64,000 bases of DNA from Symbiodinium kawagutii (GCA_009767595.1 VSDK01013972.1:1-64000), one strand, 5' to 3'; positions 11,641 to 22,891 are shown, numbered from the stretch's first letter. Notes: generated by a model not told the origin, from the letters alone. Made by a program: numbers and translations.

Positions 11641-11750
11641 GATGGCTTATACCCACTAACTTAGGTTTTTAGTGTTTTTGGGATATGATTGATTTACCAT
11701 ACAACCACTAAAGATACATATTTTTAGCAAGGGATCTACAAGCCACCAAG
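11641..11750. repeat. 110-bp dispersed repeat, copy 2
   Basis: Nearly identical to 2339-2447, including GGTTTTTAGTGTTTTTGGG and AGCAAGGGATCTACAAGCC. The two copies are about 9 kb apart in the same orientation. Confidence 0.75.
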
Positions 11751-11759
11751 GTATACAAG

Positions 11760-13470
11760 TATAATAGGGGACGACAGCCAATATTTTGTCAAGCAAACTA
11801 GTATAATATCATCTCATTATGCTTATACTGTAAATAATGGTACAATAGTATAATCATATTTGCTCGGCAAAACACCATAATTTATCACAGTATAATAGGG
11901 GATGACAGCCAACAATAGATGTTCATATGGTCTATGATTTTTTTCTATGGTTAATAATGGTTAACCAAATATTTATCACAGTGTAGTACTGACGTTGTTT
12001 TTTTTAAATGATGCTATCACTATGATCATTATTGTAGTACAGTATATAGCCATTGGAATAGTAACTAAGAGTAATATCGTAGTATTAGCAGAGTATCTAC
12101 AACATTGAAACCCGAGGATGAAGCTAAACCCCAGGTTTATTAATTGAGGGGTTTATCATTCTAATGGAAAACAAAGGCCTTTACTTTAGGGTATCCCCCC
12201 TATTAATCGACCAGGGGTTTATTAATCCAGGGTAGACATTACTGGTAACCAAACTAGTATTACAATATATTGAAACCGTAATAGATCATCTATCCTAGTA
12301 TTACTCTGGGAGTAAACTATCGACCATATATTGTGAAACTAAATACTAAAGATGAGTATCTATGTCATGATTTTTGTTTAGTATTACAATACCTAGTTAG
12401 TAGTATAACTCAGATAGTTTGGTGAGCAATGATCTAGCAATGCTTAGCAGTGGCGATAGATTTAGATAGTGATAGTTAGACACTAATAGTAAATTAATAG
12501 TAGATAATTGTTGTACTAGTACCAATCTGTTTAGATTACTTAGGGGTATTATTAAAGTTATGGTCAGCAATGATCTAGCAATAACTACTATCGGCTAACA
12601 GATACTTAGTTAGATACAGATAGCAGCTGATTCTAATTTAGATACTTGCCTTATTGATATTACTACGAAAGTTAGATATGGTACCTCTGATTATTCTACT
12701 GATTCTAGTAGATATGATATAGTCTGACAGTAGAATAATAGGATATAGTATGACAGTAGAATAACAAGATGTACGATATAGTGCAGTATTATAGTATAAT
12801 AGATGCTACTAATATAACTGTAGTTAGCCAATGATACTTGTTATGCCAATTGAAATAGATTGGATGGCTATAGTCAAGAGATACTAACAGTATACTGATA
12901 GTAAGAGTTTAATTAGTTTTGCAATATGTTTGTTCGCATTACTTTTGTTGGTGATTGGGATGGTTAGCTTTGATAGGGGCTGAAGCCAGCAATCAGATCA
13001 CTGTAGTTAATTGATAGTTCGTGATCACTAGTAACTAGTAAAAGCCATACCAAGCCTTAGCTCAAAGACACAACCACAGACATTTCATTTTCATAGCTCA
13101 TGCTGTTCAAAAGCATTGACCCGCAAGTGGTTTTGATCATCCCTATGCAAACCCAATGAGTCACCGGCAACAACCGATTGATTCCAAACCAGGCTGATCG
13201 CAGTCTTCAAAGTTGATTTGTGAACCGCTCACTATGAACCACTCCCGCTAATCATACAGGCACTCTATCCGTCATGGACCACACATGATTCCATATTGAC
13301 CATCAACGGCATCATTAATCATCATTCAACCATGTTAACCCATCACCAACATGAGATTAATCATTCACCAGCACTCTTCTTCATCACTGTGAAGCATTAT
13401 ATACATCATTCACTATTAAACATCACTACGAACCATCATTACTAACCTATCTTACGGTATCTTAACCATA
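11760..13470. other. AT-rich non-coding stretch
   Basis: Dominated by short words such as GATAGTTAG, AGTATAATAG and CTAGTAATG, with a family H element at 12101-12240. I see no exon with splice sites. It is the most AT-rich part of the first 40 kb. Confidence 0.5.
12101..12240. repeat. family H inverted-repeat element
   Basis: Starts AACATTGAAACCCGAGGATG and ends CCAGGGTAGACATT. The interior holds AGCTAAACCCCAGG, GGTATCCCCCC and CCAGGGGTTTATTAAT, shared in reverse with copies at 16139 and 51139. Confidence 0.65.
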
Positions 13471-13545
13471 TATTGACCACTACCAACCACTATCAACCAC
13501 TACCAACCACTACCAACCACTACCAACCACTACCAACCACTACTA
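13471..13545. repeat. 10-mer array (TACCAACCAC)
   Basis: Seven copies of a 10-base unit with one A/T variant, directly before the exon at 13590. On the plus strand it adds pyrimidines upstream of the acceptor. Confidence 0.85.
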
Positions 13546-13589
13546 ACCCTCAAAAAACCCCACCATTCTACTGGCGCACCGTTGCGCAG

Positions 13590-13736
13590 ATCCAGATCCA
13601 GCAGCCCTTCACCGCGCGCGGTCCGGGCATCCGGGCGCACCTGGGAGTGCCGGAGTTCATCACCACCATCAGCTTCGGCGTTGAGGCACACGGCGGGGCG
13701 AGGTCGAAGTGCCACCTGGGGAGCTGCCACGTGGCG
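13590..13736 (+). CDS. candidate internal exon, unknown protein
   Basis: A GTTGCGCAG acceptor, 49 codons, then GTGGCG|GTGGGA. The peptide contains RAHLGVPEFITTISFGVEA and CHLGSCHVA. The next bases (AAGTCATAGGGGTACCCC) are a family C arm, so the intron starts with element sequence. The minus strand is also open (AEADGGDELRHSQVRPDA), a frequent problem with these islands. No domain recognised. Confidence 0.5.
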
Positions 13737-13951
13737 GTGGGAGCAAGTCATAGGGGTACCCCATGGTACCTGGATCAATCAGCGGATAACCAGCTTTAGT
13801 AAGCATGGATTTTTGGGGGTCCCCAATTATTTCGAGTAGATCCTTATTTTGGAAGAGAGCGTTTTTTTTGTCGTTTCGCAGTTGTCAGCAGTGAATCAAG
13901 AGGACCCCAATGATGAATCGCATGTTCTAATTCTTCGATGTGAATTTTCAG

Positions 13952-14009
13952 GAAGGCGATGAACTCAATGGAGGACCTCGAGCTGGATATTTCTAGAACC
14001 CTTTGCTAG
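13952..14009 (+). CDS. possible short exon after a strong acceptor
   Basis: The tract ATTCTTCGATGTGAATTTTCAG is a good acceptor. The following frame reads KAMNSMEDLELDISRTLC and stops at TAG (14007-14009). A second frame is open to the same region. No GT donor lies before the stop, so it is either a terminal exon or ends at a GC donor near 14004. Family A begins at 14017. Confidence 0.3.
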
Positions 14010-14016
14010 CTGATGT

Positions 14017-14128
14017 GGCTATGGGTCCATATTAACCAACCAATAATGGGGGATAATAACCAACAATAATAAGGAAAGCGATGGTTGATAGGGGGGGGAC
14101 TAGGGGTACAGGGTTTCGACCCACTGCC
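14017..14128. repeat. family A element, short form
   Basis: Ends GGCTATGGGTCCA and GACCCACTGCC. Interior AATGGGGGATAATAACC and AGGGGTACAGGG match other copies. Flanks GATGT and ATATG do not form a clean duplication. Confidence 0.75.
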
Positions 14129-14241
14129 ATATGAACTTTTGAATAGTCTTTGGAAGTTTATCTATGGTGTCCCACGCGACCCAAGCCATGATCCTGCCAG
14201 ACTATGAATACTGGTCACCATCATTGGTAGACTAAGAAGCT

Positions 14242-14378
14242 TACAAGGTGGGCCCCCCCCAGTTATAACTTGGTTTATGTTCGGCCATTTCACAAGCTAG
14301 TTATAACTACCATTTGCCTGGTACCCTAGTGAACTCACCCAACAGCTAGGGCCGCTGGTGAACGGGGCCCGCCTTGTA
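14242..14378. repeat. family D element, TA flanks
   Basis: Starts TACAAGGTGGGCCCCC and ends GGGGCCCGCCTTGTA. The TA at each end fits a TA target-site duplication. Interior AGTTATAACTTGGTTTATG is shared with copies at 20718 (inverted) and 63304. Confidence 0.8.
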
Positions 14379-14894
14379 CTCTCTCACCGACACTGAGAAA
14401 CTAAAAAACAGGACCACTTCCACCGAAGGTTCCGGTTCGTTCCTTTGAGGTCAAGGAGAGCCATTGAGGACACGGCAACAACAAGCAGCGTAACGTTTCG
14501 TTGCCATGGATGGTCTGTGGAAAATTATATTTAAGTAGACCATCCATGGTACATAATATATATGGTAAGTTAAGTATTGATTATGATTGATTTGTATTTG
14601 ATTCGGATACTATTGATAGTTAGTCATTGTAACTGTTGATTCTTTCCAACTAGTGACTAGTTCACCAACGCTACAGAACTTGTTGTGAGTTCACCATTGA
14701 GCTACTCAACTAGTAACTGATGACTATGCCAAATTCAAGTTGACTACTGATCACTAGTAGTTGACTATGCTCAATTCCAGTTGGATGGTCGATGCTGAGT
14801 GAATTCCTCCCTGGTTTCACCACCTGGCAGCACCTGGCAGCACCAGATCTCTCCGCGCGCGCGTTCCGACTCCCCGCGGGGCTCCTTGCTGCAG

Positions 14895-15012
14895 CAGCTA
14901 CGTGGCCGTGGCAGCCGAGAACGGCACCGCAGCAGGGGCTCTCACACTTCGCGGTCCTCGGTGTCTAGCGGTGGAAGTCCGGAAGGGTGTCGTGGCGGCG
15001 AAGGCTACGCAG
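14895..15012 (+). CDS. internal exon, unknown protein
   Basis: CTCCTTGCTGCAG acceptor, then one base and 39 codons to ACGCAG|GTGGTG. The peptide contains YVAVAAENGTAAGAL and AVEVRKGVVAAKATQ. The other plus frames are arginine- and serine-rich or broken, and the minus frames are poor. Its phase-0 end fits the exon at 16254. No domain recognised. Confidence 0.6.
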
Positions 15013-15038
15013 GTGGTGATTTTGTGGGGCTAACATGT

Positions 15039-15142
15039 GGTGGTTTTTCAAGCCATAGAGGACCCAAAAAATGGTTGGTTTATTGCTGTAAATGGTTGAC
15101 AAAGGATGATTAGGGGGTACCCCTATGGCTTGAGAAACCACC
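15039..15142. repeat. family C hairpin element, ATGT duplication
   Basis: GGTGGTTTTTCAAGCCATAG and CTATGGCTTGAGAAACCACC are near-perfect complements, flanked by ATGT on both sides. It begins 26 bases after the donor at 15013. Confidence 0.8.
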
Positions 15143-16138
15143 ATGTGCGAACTGTGGATGAAATTGGATGAATGTGAACGGTTTGGTACTCGTGAAGTCC
15201 CCAAAAGGTGGTGCCACACAAAGGATTTGATTGTTGCGATGTTCAGGTTTATGATTCCAGAATAACACCAGAACTCCTCATTCAGGGGACCCAAATGCTG
15301 GTGTTTATCATGATCAGCCAGTATCAACGAGTTGTCATCAGCCATGATCAATCGTTATTCACCCATGTTGAACATGTTCCAAGACTTATCATCCAATATC
15401 AGCGACTATCACAAGTGATTCCGGCAAGTAATTAATTTGTCAGTTTGCTGGTCTCGGTTGGAATGGCCAAGTGCGTCCATCCGTGTGTTTGATTGCAGGG
15501 ACATTTTTTCCGCAGCAATCATTTTGGATATTTCCAAAAAGCTATTGGGGTTACGCCCAAAATTTGGGTTTCCTCATCTCATCAAAGTCCTGATCAATGT
15601 TTGGCCTGTCAAGCTGTCATCAAAGCGGGCGAATTGTGAGTCCTGGTCATGATCAAAATACTACCCCGGAAGTAAAGGACTGTGATATTCATTTGGCGTA
15701 ATTGGTTCAGACTTAAGAATGTACTCTACTTTATGATATTTGCAATTAATATCAATTAATCAATATACATTTCGGTTTTGATCACTGCTACCAGAAATCA
15801 GGGATGGTCGTCAACATATCAATGGGGATATGAACTGAAACCGAATACTCTTGGTTGATGAGCACGGCTCATGGTTCGCAGGATCCGTTGTTGGCAACCC
15901 CGTAAGTTGTGGTTTCCCTTGCAAAAAGAAGGGTAGCGGGTAGCAGTGATATAGTGCACCTTCCTGATTTACATGCAAAGGAACACGTGTAGTGTAATAG
16001 ATATACATAGTTCTTCACAGACAGAAAACATACATACACACATGAATACATGCTTTAAACTTCTTGATCGATAGCTCATATGCATTTTCTAAATAGATAT
16101 GGTGTCAGGTGTCACACAATATTCTGTCTTTATGTGAT

Positions 16139-16248
16139 AATGTTAACCCAGGATCAATAAACCCTTGGTTGATTAGTAGGGGGTATCCCCCAAGAGCAAC
16201 CCCCCCAATTAATGAACCTGGGGTTTAGCTTCATCCTGGGTCAACATT
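16139..16248. repeat. family H element next to an exon
   Basis: Starts AATGTTAACCCAGGATCAAT and ends CATCCTGGGTCAACATT, a clear inverted repeat. Five bases after its end is the CACAG acceptor of the exon at 16254, so the intron 3' end is essentially this element. Confidence 0.75.
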
Positions 16249-16253
16249 CACAG

Positions 16254-16370
16254 GGCGATAAGTCAGACCTCCAGCACTGGGTGTCCGTTCAGAGCTCCAA
16301 GGAGTCCCAGCCCTCGACATCAATTCCTGCGCAAGGGTGGCTCAGCCTGGAAGGGCTTCCGGGCCAATAG
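16254..16370 (+). CDS. terminal exon with stop codon
   Basis: AACATTCACAG acceptor, then 38 codons in phase 0 and TAG at 16368-16370. The peptide starts GDKSDLQHWVSVQSSKES and ends LSLEGLPGQ. Phase agrees with the exon ending at 15012, so 14895-15012 and 16254-16370 are probably the last two exons of one gene. No domain recognised. Confidence 0.6.
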   Translation, partial: GDKSDLQHWVSVQSSKESQPSTSIPAQGWLSLEGLPGQ

Positions 16371-16792
16371 CCATGGCCACGGGTGAATGGCCTGTATTGG
16401 AGCTGGTAGATCAGCGATTTTTCGCTCATTTTTCCTTGATGGTTCATGATAGCTTGGGGAACCCAGACAGCGTCAGGCCATCAATACTTCAGGTGAGTGG
16501 GTTCTCGATCAACTCTTCATCATTCCGATCATTCTATACTGGGAGGTTGGCCATTGAAGCATATTGGATCTGGCCATCGAATCTGCCCGAATGGTCGGTT
16601 GGACCATGGTGATCATGAATGGTCAAGAATTCAATGGCCAAGACTGGTTGCGACTGATCAATGACTTATGATGAACCTCCCCCATTGATGGGGATTCATT
16701 CGAAGCTGGGGATGACAACAACTTGCGTATCCAGCTGGTGCGCCAGTGGATGTGAGGCTGCAGCGAAATCCCCACATCATAGGTGGTGACAT

Positions 16793-16903
16793 GGCTGTGG
16801 GTCAAAACCCCGTACCCCTGGTTCCCCTATCATTAACCATTGTTTCCCTGATTATTGTTGGTTATTATCCCCATTATTGGTTGGTCAATATTGACCCATA
16901 GCC
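16793..16903. repeat. family A element, ACAT duplication
   Basis: GGCTGTGGGTCAAAACC at the left, ATTGACCCATAGCC at the right, ACAT on both sides. The sequence after it (CCACATGAACCCCC...) could be a 30-base exon ending CTG|GTGAGA, using the element AG as acceptor, but this is too short to call. Confidence 0.85.
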
Positions 16904-17027
16904 ACATGAACCCCCACTCGGCCAGAAACTGGTGAGATTGAACCCCCACCTGGCAAGGCACTGGTGAAGCCGTGATTTGTTCAGGCTTAGTTCGCCTGAT
17001 TGGTGTTCTTACAACGGTTATTTCCCA

Positions 17028-17142
17028 CTTGGATGTGCACCCCCACGGCTCGTAAGTGGTCACCAACCATGGTTTCTAGGGCTTAGTTCAGCTACCTTAT
17101 AGGGCTTGTAACTAGGGTCATAACCCCAGTTGCACATCCAAG
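17028..17142. repeat. family E element, CA flanks
   Basis: CTTGGATGTGCACCCC and GTTGCACATCCAAG are complementary. CA lies on both sides. The exon at 17146 begins three bases after the element, so the acceptor CAAGCAG straddles its edge. Confidence 0.8.
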
Positions 17143-17145
17143 CAG

Positions 17146-17207
17146 GGAACCGAACCGCGGACCCCGTCCCTAATCCCCGCAACCATTCTTCCTGGTTCAG
17201 CCGCCAG
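17146..17207 (+). CDS. candidate small exon
   Basis: CAAGCAG acceptor at a family E edge, 20 codons plus two bases (GTEPRTPSLIPATILPGSAA), then CCAG|GTCGAA. Phase 2 at the end fits both the exon at 18366 and the one at 20563. The minus strand is open too (AAEPGRMVAGIRDG). Confidence 0.45.
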
Positions 17208-18365
17208 GTCGAAAGATGGTGAAAACCCCACGAGTTATTGTGGTGTAGTCATGGTTGATGATGGTGATGTCATTAGTTGTTGTGGTTTGCTAGTAGTTAG
17301 TTATGAATCATTAGTTGGTAGTGATAACGAACTAGTTGATGATGTCATTAGTTATTATTTGCTGTGGTTTGTGATCATTAGTAGTGTGAATGACGGCTCA
17401 ATGATTGCCGATGATGGTCGCAGATGGGCTTTTTTTTCGATCAATGATGGTTCATGTTTGCTCCTGATGGTAAATTGATGGTCAATCATGCCTAAATAGC
17501 CATGGTTAGCGACTTTTGACAGTGCTGTAATTCATCGTCATGAATAACTAGCCACCATTAGCCATGATGAATCATCAGCAAGTGTCAATCACAACGATTT
17601 ATTTTTTGAAACTCACATTTATCATTGTTATAGATAATGTGTCTTTATCCATCATACACAGTTCACCTCCATCATGGCCTATCCCTCAGCATTGTTGATT
17701 GATTATTCATTATTACCTATGATTTACGACCATTTTTCACTTTCACGAATGAAGCATTATCAAGCCAATATGGAATCAAAGCAAAAATAACATCATTTGA
17801 GCAGTACCAGTATCATTGTCTTGCATTTTTCCCACAATTCATCACCGCTATTTAGCCACCCATAGTGAACCATCATTTCACCATCACTTAGCCATCATTT
17901 GACCATCACGCATCCATCATAGACCATCATCACTAACCATTCATCATCATGAAACATTGATTAAACATAATCAGCATACTGAACCGTCATCAACCAAGAT
18001 GAACACCATCATTAACCATCATGAACCATTATTAGCCATCATCAACCATCATGAACCATCATTTGCCATCATTAACCAACATGAAAACCATCATTAAACC
18101 GTCATAAAACCATCATCATTGAAACTATATAGATGATACCCAGCCTGACCCCTCATGAAACATTGATTAAACCTCATGAAACTATATATATATATATCAA
18201 CCACCATCATCGATACCAAGATGAACACCATCATTAACCATCATTTGCCATCATTAACCACACTTGAAACATTTCACCATCATTAAACCATTATTTCACC
18301 ATCGTTGATCATCACCAACCAGCGCTGAAGCATCATTCATCACCGCCGACCCCTCGCCTTTTCAG

Positions 18366-18452
18366 GTGCTGGCTTGGTCTCACAGCAGCTCGTGGCGCGG
18401 CAGAATCGCCAGCGTCCCTTGGTGCGTTCTTCACGAACGCGCAGCGGTTGGC
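18366..18452 (+). CDS. candidate exon after a strong acceptor
   Basis: CCCCTCGCCTTTTCAG is one of the best acceptors in the window. All three frames are open. The frame that fits the phase of 17207 reads LGLTAARGAAESPASLGAF and ends at TTGGC|GTGAAG, giving phase 2, which again fits 20563. The GAT-rich array begins about 25 bases further on and is intronic in this model. Confidence 0.45.
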
Positions 18453-18475
18453 GTGAAGGATGGGCCATGGGCCAT

Positions 18476-18799
18476 GGATGCTGATGATGGTGATGATGGT
18501 GATGATGGTGATGATGCTGATGATGCTGAGGATGCTGATGATGGTGATGATGCTGATGATGGTGATGATGGTGATGATGGTGATGATGCTGATGATGCTG
18601 ATGATGCTGAGGATGCTGATGATGGTGATGATGGTGATGATGCTGATGATGGTGATGATGGTGATGATGCTGATGATGGTCAATGATGATGATGATGCGG
18701 ATGATGCTGATGATGATGATGGTCAATGATGATTGATGATGATGATGTTGATGATGATGTTGTTGATGATGATGATGACGAATGATGATGAATGATGAT

Positions 18800-18851
<52 letters not shown>

Positions 18852-19110
18852 TGGTGATGATGGTGATGATGGTGATGATGGTGATGATGGTGATGATGGT
18901 GATGATGGTGATGATGGTGATGATGGTGATGATGGTGATGATGGTGATGATGCTGATGATGCTGATGATGCTGATGATGCTGATGATGGTGATGATGGTG
19001 ATGATGCTGATGATGGTGATGATGGTGATGATGGTGATGATGGTGATGATGCTGATGATGGTGATGATGGTGATGATGCTGATGATGCTGATGATGGTGA
19101 TGATGAAGGT
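18476..19110. repeat. 9-mer minisatellite (GATGATGGT / GATGATGCT)
   Basis: Over 600 bases of GATGATGGT and GATGATGCT units with ordered higher-level patterns, plus a (GAT)n core near 18803-18848. Frames through it give Met-, Asp/Gly- and His/Ile-rich strings on both strands and are not genes. It sits in the predicted intron 18453-20562. Confidence 0.95.
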
Positions 19111-19129
19111 GATGATCATGTTTGATGAT

Positions 19130-20390
19130 TTGATTGAATATTTACAGTATTCTACTGAAAGTGCTGGTGATGGTCGATGAGATTCAGATTTATTGGCTAA
19201 TGACGCTTAGTATTGTCTAGCATTGTCCAGCGAGATGCTGACCAGCATCCACTGGCGGTGGATGGATGCTCACCCCAGAAGCCAGTGCATAGGAATTGCG
19301 ATTTTTCAGTGAACCCGATTCTGAAACGAAGTCTTGACTGAATAAGACCCATAATTGATTATTATTAATGTGTTTGATTGTGCATGTGTTACTGCTTACA
19401 TATGCACAAGCGCCATACTATTATGTTCACTAGCGTGTTTGAATCGCAACAATAGGCATGGCAAGACACTCGCTCGATGAACCATAGAACCCAAAATGTC
19501 AGGTTGTCAGAAAATGGTTTGGCTTTGGGATAAATCATTTGCTTAGAGATTCCGTATTTGTTTTTTGGAAATGCCAAATAGGAAGATAAGGTGCCCCGTC
19601 ATACATGGCAATAGAAAATCATCATTTGCAACATGTGAATCATCCACAGCTGGTTGAATTTTGGTTGTAGTGTTAGATCACCAGAGCCTAGTACGATGAT
19701 AAACCAGATTGCTATAGACTGCCGGCGTTTAATTCAAGATCTTTTCGGCAATGATTGGGTGATATCTTGATGATGCAGTAACTGCATTGCGTGAATGGTA
19801 AACTTTCTTTGGCCGCATGCGACATGCGACTAATGATTGTTTGTTATTCTTGGTTTTCATACCCTACTATACTGGCTATGCTGGTTTTCATATCCCCCAA
19901 TCCTCACAGGAGTTCGTATCCCACTACCTGTTGAACTAAGTTTTGTGTTCCAAATACCTTCGAAGTGGGTGTTCCTACTGAAAAGCCTGTTCCAGCCTCT
20001 TAAGGTAAGGAGTACGGATTTGCTCAGATCTAGTTGGTGGTTTGAAAGATGTGTTATTTTTCCAGCTGTATTTGGATTATATCGTTAGTTTGTTGAGAAA
20101 CAAACATATGTTTCATATGGGTGCCTCAACCACCAACGAGCAATCATCATTAACCATCATGAACCTTGATATTAAACATTTTTGCCATGATTGACCGCCA
20201 ATAGCCAACCTCGTACAACCATTATTAAGCACCATTGACCCTTACTAACCACTTTGAACGATGAAACCAGCCACTAATAGCCAACCATTAGGAACCACTA
20301 TCAACCATTTGAAGCCATTTTGAAACATTTTGAACCATTTCAAACTATGATTAACCATCATCAATCAACCATTACTAATTATTATATGGC
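19130..20390. other. intron-like DNA
   Basis: No exon with both splice sites. A family G copy lies at about 20031-20130 (AGTTGGTGGTTTGAAAG to CTCAACCACCAACGAG). The minus frame at 19389-19577 and plus frame at 19837-20088 are unsupported. Confidence 0.45.
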
Positions 20391-20397
20391 TGTGGGT

Positions 20398-20564
20398 CAA
20401 AACCCTGTACCTCTGGTTCCCCTCTGATTAACCATTGATTTCCCGATGAGTTTGTTGGTCATCATCCCCCACTAATGGGGTTCCCCCACTATTAACCATT
20501 GTTTTCCTTATCATTGTTGGTGGAAATTCCCCATTAGTTGGTTGGTTAATATTGACCCACAGCC
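20398..20564. repeat. family A element supplying an acceptor, ATAT duplication
   Basis: GGCTGTGGGTCAAAACC to ATTGACCCACAGCC, flanked by ATAT. It is longer than the 115-bp form because an internal stretch (CCCCCACTATTAACC) is partly duplicated. The AG of its right end is the acceptor for the exon at 20563. Confidence 0.8.
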
Positions 20565-20723
20565 ATATCCATTGGGACACGGAAAAATTTGGTGCTTGGC
20601 TGCTGATGGTGCGTCCAGGTTTTGGGCGGCCTTCGATTGTCCTTGAAGTGGAGCAGGCGGCGCTGAAGCGGCTGGTGATGGTGCGGAACGGTGAATTTGG
20701 GGATATCATGGTGGTGATACAAG
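20563..20723 (+). CDS. internal exon bounded by two mobile elements
   Basis: Acceptor GACCCACAG|C lies in a family A end; donor ATACAAG|GTGGGC lies in a family D end. Between them are 53 codons in one frame (contains HWDTEKFGAWLLMV and PSIVLEVEQAALKRLVMV). One-base start and one-base end. The minus strand is also open, but serine- and arginine-rich. No domain recognised. Confidence 0.6.
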
Positions 20724-20850
20724 GTGGGCCCCGTTCACCAGCTAAGCCGTTGGGTTAGTTCACTAGGGTAACTACCAGGCAAATGGTAGTTATAACTATA
20801 GTTAAATGGCCGAACATAAACCAAGTTATAACTGGGGGGCCCACCTTGTA
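20718..20850. repeat. family D element supplying a donor, TA flanks
   Basis: TACAAGGTGGGCCCC at the left and GGGGCCCACCTTGTA at the right, 13-base inverted repeat within TA. Left edge gives AAG|GTGGGC and right edge gives CTTGTAG, both usable splice sites. Confidence 0.8.
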
Positions 20851-21529
20851 GGTTAGGAATTGACTCCTAAGGTTGGCTGATAGCTCTGAATCATGGCTGT
20901 GAAGCTTATGAATTTGACTTCTCCGGCTGCTCTGTTGTTACGAATGGTTGCTCATGGTGGTGAATTCGTGGTGTTTTATCGTAGTCAATACTGAATTATG
21001 GGGATATCATGGACAATAAGTGTGGTTAGTACTTGGAATTGACAGTTGTGCTTGCCGCCATGGTTATATGCCAGTCAATCATTACGTTCCATCATTATCA
21101 ACCAATATCAAACATCATGATTATATACTCGCTGTTATTACCCATCGAGTCAAAACCTTTTCATTATTCCTGAGGAGTTATTGCGCATGGCCAATATAAT
21201 CAAAACCTTTTAATTATTACTATTGGTAGTTAAGCTATATTAGCCAACCATCATTAAGCATGAAATCTACCTGTGAATCCACCATGGCTTCACTGATTAT
21301 CATGGTGATTTACCATTACTGTACCACTGTACCATGAACCAACCCAGTTTTAACCATGAAGCTAACCATGATATCAACCATTACTGTACTAACCATAAAA
21401 TCTACCTGTGATCAAGCATTATTGGCTATGCAATTACCCGTGAAATCTACCATGATCAATCATTATCAACCATGCTCAACCACGATGAACCATGAAACTG
21501 ACCATGAAACTGACCATGAAACTGACCAT

Positions 21530-21651
21530 TACTCTCTGGTAAACCAACCTGGCAATGAATTTTTTCACCATACTTTCTGGTGAAACCCCTGGAAAACCAT
21601 TAATAAATGGTTTTGATTTTTCATTGCCAGGTTAGGGACTACCAGAGGGTA
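21530..21651. repeat. family F element
   Basis: TACTCTCTGGTAAACCAACC at the left and GGTTAGGGACTACCAGAGGG at the right. Interior ends CTGGCAATGAA and TTTTTCATTGCCAG are complementary. Confidence 0.7.
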
Positions 21652-21715
21652 CATTGGGATTTCTTGAAATGGGGGTACCGGGTACCCCCAATTCTAGTCT
21701 ATCCAATTTACGATG

Positions 21716-21762
21716 AAGCTCCATGAAGCTCCATGAAGCTCCATGAAGCTCCATGAAGCTTG
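21716..21762. repeat. 10-mer array (CCATGAAGCT)
   Basis: Four to five exact copies of CCATGAAGCT in tandem. Confidence 0.85.
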
Positions 21763-22204
21763 TCCCTTTACCATCACTTCACAAACCATAGAAACCCTGT
21801 GATCAGTCACTAAGAAACACCCACCATAAATCCGTCAATATTATGATTTTCCCATCACTTCAGTAAACTAGTAGTTAATCTTATTACTATTCACCAACCT
21901 AGGGGTCCTATAATATTAGTTAACCTTTTATATATAATCAAAACCCGGGGTGGCGCTATTATATGACCCCTAGGTTTTGAAAAAATCAGCTATTAGGTGA
22001 AAATATTACTATTTGGTTGTTGGTTTCAAACATTTTTTATTTTCCCTAGTAATCATTAACAAATGGTTTTTTAGATGTATTGAAAAAACCTAGCAATCAT
22101 TAACACACCTAGTAATCATTAACACATGGTTGGTTGATTAATGTTTGTCATGAGGGTTGAAACCAGCTATTGGGGTAGCGTTCACCTAGGTGAAAAAATC
22201 CCAG

Positions 22205-22304
22205 GTGCCACGGCTCACCTCAGGAGCCAGCTGGCGACGCTTCGACTTCCCGTCCTCCGCTGCCCTTCGTCAGTGACTTGGGTCCCAGCGAGGCATCCAC
22301 CCAC
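22205..22304 (+). CDS. candidate exon, strand and frame uncertain
   Basis: TCCCAG acceptor and CCCAC|GTGAGG donor on plus. One frame reads SPQEPAGDASTSRPPLPFV; another, which fits the phase of 20723, reads ATAHLRSQLATLRLPVL. On minus, GTCGCACGTCGCC after a CACCAAG acceptor is open to CTGAG|GTGAGC, an even better donor. Certainly an exon-like island, with coding strand unresolved. Confidence 0.4.
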
Positions 22305-22682
22305 GTGAGGTGCGGCGACGTGCGACCGCTTGGTGAATGAAGCGGGGTGAAATGGAGCTGGTGAAGGCCTGTTATGGCTGGTTAAGGCTGGTGAAGCTGG
22401 TTAGTCAAGGCTGGTTGAGGCTAGTTGAGCCTGGTTAAGCTGGTGAATTTGCTGGTTGAGAAGTTTCTAGTTGGTTGATTCAGCTGTTTTTTTTCTGAGC
22501 TGGTTCACAGCCGCGTGAACTAATCGAGCTGGTCAATGAAGCTGGTGAATGAGTTAAGCTTAGCAGCTCGCTGGTCAACTCATTTGGCTGGTTGAGAAGC
22601 TGGTTCATGGACCGCCGGTTTTCCGTTGGTTCACAATCGAATTGACCCGGGATTCACCACTGCCATTTGGCTATCCATTCAG

Positions 22683-22725
22683 TTGGTAGAGGTAGGTCAA
22701 CACGCAGAAGTTGTCTGGCAAGCTG
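22683..22725 (+). CDS. candidate micro-exon
   Basis: CTATCCATTCAG acceptor, 14 codons plus one base (LVEVGQHAEVVWQA), then GCTG|GTAAGT, the optimal donor. Short, so only splice-site quality supports it. About 55 bases further on a second open stretch ends VTIYK exactly at TACAAG|GTGGGC, the left edge of a family D copy. Confidence 0.4.
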
Positions 22726-22781
22726 GTAAGTTGAGAAGCTGCTTGAGAATGGGCTTCAATAAGCAGCAAGAGGTGACGATA

Positions 22782-22891
22782 TACAAGGTGGGCCCCCAAG
22801 CACTTAAAAGTTGGGTTGTAACCCTATTACTGGTAGTTCACCCTAGTTAGATTGGTTATAAACCAACTAACCTGAGTGCTTGGGGGCCAGG
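22782..22891. repeat. family D element, right end decayed
   Basis: TACAAGGTGGGCCCCCAAGC at the left; right arm GCTTGGGGGCCAGGC has lost the CCTTGTA end. Interior AGTTGGGTTGTAACCC and GGTTATAAACC as in the copy at 63124. Confidence 0.65.

Noticed and set aside
18333..19180. Open frames of 80-260 codons on both strands (Met, Asp/Gly, His, Ile rich)
   Set aside because: They are the six readings of a GAT-type minisatellite. Composition follows the repeat unit, and every frame is open for that reason alone.
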